This document shows positions 62,453 through 64,000 of a stretch of DNA of 64,000 nt, one piece after another; position 1 is the first letter of the stretch; the number at the start of each line of letters is the position of its first letter. Origin of the DNA: Papilionanthe hookeriana x Papilionanthe teres (taxonomy: Eukaryota; Streptophyta; Magnoliopsida; Asparagales; Orchidaceae). The stretch spans positions 34,784,930 through 34,848,929 of the forward strand of contig CM040439.1 of NCBI GenBank assembly GCA_022702705.1, read 5' to 3'. A program made the position numbers and the translations under genes. The notes under the pieces are model-generated. The model made no database searches, was not told where the DNA came from, and worked only from the letters and a program-made list of their open reading frames with translations.

Positions 62453-62774
62453 CAGCACAAATTGCATTATTTTCTTCATTTTTGCTCCAAATCCGCTCAT
62501 TTTTATGATTTTTGCTTTTATCACCTAAATTCTTCATTCCTGCAACAAAATAAAGAAAATATATTTCTTTAAAGTGTAATTTCATCAAAAATAGTATGAA
62601 TTTCTTAATAAATTTTTTAGTGATCAATGCACAACTTGCAATGTAGTACTTGATTATTTAAACTATTGCATATATGAGATCAGTTTGATATCATATTTTG
62701 AAATCAAAATGATATTTTCTAAAATAATATACATATATTAAATTAAATCTATCACCAAACTCTTTGCACCAACA

Positions 62775-63055
62775 ATCAGATAGACGGTTGTGCTGGTTGG
62801 CTGAACATTCCTCCATAATTAGTAAGGGATGAATCAAATGATCCCACCTAATTTGACAGTAAGTTTGCAACCACTTTTCTCTTCCTAAAGATGATTTTAT
62901 TATTTCCTTCACCTCCAGGCGGTCCACACCTTTTGATCTCTTAAAGGCAACACAAAGCAAATCTTTGTTAGAGATGTCATCTGAGGTGTTTGATTCTCCA
63001 TCACTATATATAAAAGCAAGCCGACTAAAATGAATGGTTTTGAGGAGCAAATAAA
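62775..63055 (-). pseudogene. Possible coding remnant of an unidentified gene
   Basis: The minus strand is open from about 63050 to 62775 with coding-like composition, including SDGESNTSDDISNKDLLCVAF and KGVDRLEVKEIIKSSLGREK. An AG before TCGGCTTGC (near 63030) could be an acceptor. I do not recognise the family. It lies immediately beyond X copy B and may belong with 32206-32338. The implied intron between the two open parts would be only about 48 bp, too short for plants, so the gene model is uncertain. Confidence 0.35.
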
Positions 63056-63834
63056 TAATCGGAGGAGTCCCATTACGTCTTTTTTATAATAATCAAAGAC
63101 ACAAAAATTAATGGAGTTCAATGATTGCTTCATTAATTTAAAATAAATGAAATATACTTCTTAATTCTTATATTATTATTATAGAGGATCTTTCAAAAAT
63201 CAGGAGAATCAAGAAACTAATTTACAACCCAAATAGAAAGTTTCTAATGAAGGAAGACCAGCTGATAGAAAATTATGAAGTCTACTCGTCCGACCAAGTG
63301 AAGCTGTCCGAGTTAGGTCAGCAAAGCCTAGGCTGCCCTAATCATGACACAAACAAATGACAACCAGAGGATACAAGAACAAGCTACCCCATACAAAAAA
63401 TGAGACAAAAGGATATCATATCCAACCATCACATGAGAGCCGACCCAAGGGGAGCTGGCTCCCTAACATCTTCAACTATTCCAGAGACGCTCAGAGGCTT
63501 CTCATTAAGGGTAAAGAATCGAAAGCCATGTCATATCAACCGAGCTGATCCATACCAACCAACCTTAGATGACCTAACCAATTCATATCGATGACCAAGT
63601 AGACTCAGCCAATTAAGCTGATCTTCCTGACCCGAAGCCAATTAAGTCTAGCTGGTCGAGCCAAAAAGCAACCAAACAATATCTTACCATGAAAAATTCC
63701 ACAATATGGGCCCTTTTATAAAAAGGGAAAAAATGTAACTTTACGATATTATACTATCTCTTCTATAAATAAGAGAAATATATCATGAATACGACATGAT
63801 TGATTTTGACATATTACTATTCATTGTTATTCAC

Positions 63835-63876
<42 letters not shown>

Positions 63877-64000
63877 TTCTTCTTATTTAAGCTCTACTCC
63901 GTGAGTATGATTCACAAACAAATCAAGATAAAAAAAAGTGTTGCATAGGTTATCTTAAGACATAAAAAAGAAAGGAATAGGAAGAACTATACCCTTAAAA
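63056..64000 (+). mobile_element. LTR-like sequence of unknown family (partial at window end)
   Basis: From about 63215 the sequence has LTR character: a TATA-like CTATAAATAAG at 63763, a (CT)n tract at 63838-63874 in leader position, and a related fragment at 27075-27265. No termini, PBS or coding region are visible before the window ends. Bases 63056-63215 are AT-rich with nothing recognised. Confidence 0.45.
63838..63874. repeat. (CT)n microsatellite
   Basis: About 18 uninterrupted CT units, 65 bp after the TATA-like box. Confidence 0.95.

Larger units (their letters stand above)
48773..62626 (-). mobile_element. Full-length Athila-like Ty3/gypsy retrotransposon, TSD atgca
   Basis: 13.85 kb on the minus strand, flanked by atgca (48768-48772 and 62627-62631). 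Order on the minus strand: 5' LTR, PBS, gag, protease, RT, RNase H, integrase, two accessory ORFs, PPT, 3' LTR. The protease motif DLGASINLMPLS, the gag segment RPLRDYANP and the integrase C-terminal KLFPGKLKSRWLGPF are typical of the Athila/Tat side of plant gypsy elements. All genes carry frameshifts or stops. The LTRs are very similar, so insertion is fairly recent. It sits in X copy B. Confidence 0.92.
60983..62626 (-). mobile_element. 5' LTR of the Athila-like element
   Basis: 1644 bp, start TGATCACTAAAAAATTTAT at 62626. The end is CGGGTTGTG-side ...TTGTGGGTCG, the final A of the other LTRs being changed to G. Very similar to 48773-50415. A PBS-like segment lies inside, at about 61016-61033. 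Confidence 0.92.
32339..62774 (+). mobile_element. X element copy B, full-length but split by later insertions
   Basis: It starts TGTTGACCTCACTTTTG and ends TTTGCACCAACA, flanked by gtcag (32334-32338) and atcag (62775-62779). Its own segments are 32339-32770, 33634-35005, 44066-48772 and 62632-62774, about 6.6 kb in total. Interruptions are a MITE, an Athila-like solo LTR holding X copy 2, and a full Athila-like element. A TATA-like CTATAAAAG lies at 44319. No coding domain is recognised. With TG...CA ends, a 5-bp duplication and no internal repeated LTR, it is best read as a giant solo LTR or a LARD-like element. Confidence 0.65.

Noticed and set aside
62340..62627. Open frame of 95 codons in the 5' LTR
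   Set aside because: It runs through the palindrome cluster; the same region in the 3' LTR and solo LTR is broken or in another frame.

Overview
This is plant nuclear DNA, almost certainly from a flowering plant. It has spliced genes with GT/AG introns, a plastid-type phosphoglycerate kinase exon, a class III peroxidase, a plant-type tRNA-splicing endonuclease subunit, Tourist- and hAT-like MITEs, a tRNA-derived SINE, an RTE-type LINE tail and an Athila-like Ty3/gypsy retrotransposon. The species cannot be told from this window. Genes are few and confined to the first 23 kb. The rest is layered transposable elements, as expected for a repeat-rich or pericentromeric region.

Genic part (1-23 kb). 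The last exon of plastid phosphoglycerate kinase enters from the left (1162-1371, + strand). A degenerate repeat block follows (3.3-7.0 kb) with a higher-order tandem array, then a composite hAT-like element (7641-8330) and two MITEs that end about 50 bp before a two-exon gene for a 72-residue membrane protein (8937-9267, +). A one-exon tRNA-splicing endonuclease catalytic subunit (SEN2) lies at 11170-11928 (-). A 5.5-kb LTR element without gag or pol, here called Z (13053-18587, TSD tatat), is inserted in a MITE. A complete four-exon class III peroxidase lies at 19140-22932 (-). Its introns hold a LINE tail, a MITE fragment and a SINE with recognisable target-site duplications.

Repeat part (23-64 kb). 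A Tourist-like MITE carries a solo LTR (24159-24597). From 27.3 kb the window is dominated by a long non-coding element family, here called X (TG...CA ends, about 7.4 kb). There is a 5'-truncated copy A (27.27-32.05 kb), a copy B beginning at 32339 and ending at 62774 because other elements split it, and an inverted copy 2 (36271-43702). Copy B is interrupted by a Tourist-like MITE with captured GC-rich sequence (32771-33630), by an Athila-like solo LTR (35006-44060, TSD accat) which itself holds X copy 2 (TSD agcaa), and by a full-length Athila-like element (48773-62626, minus strand, TSD atgca). X and the Athila-like family are therefore reciprocally nested, and the order of insertion can be read from the junctions.

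The Athila-like element has LTRs of about 1.64 kb, a PBS, a PPT and recognisable but frameshifted gag, protease, RT, RNase H and integrase. Downstream of pol are two diverged tandem copies of an accessory ORF. Clusters of a GC-rich near-palindrome (core CTCGCCGTCGGCGAG) occur in every LTR just upstream of the TATA box, and again upstream of each accessory ORF. This looks like repeated use of one promoter-like module and is the most interesting organisation in the window. All function statements come from reading the sequence; no database search was run.
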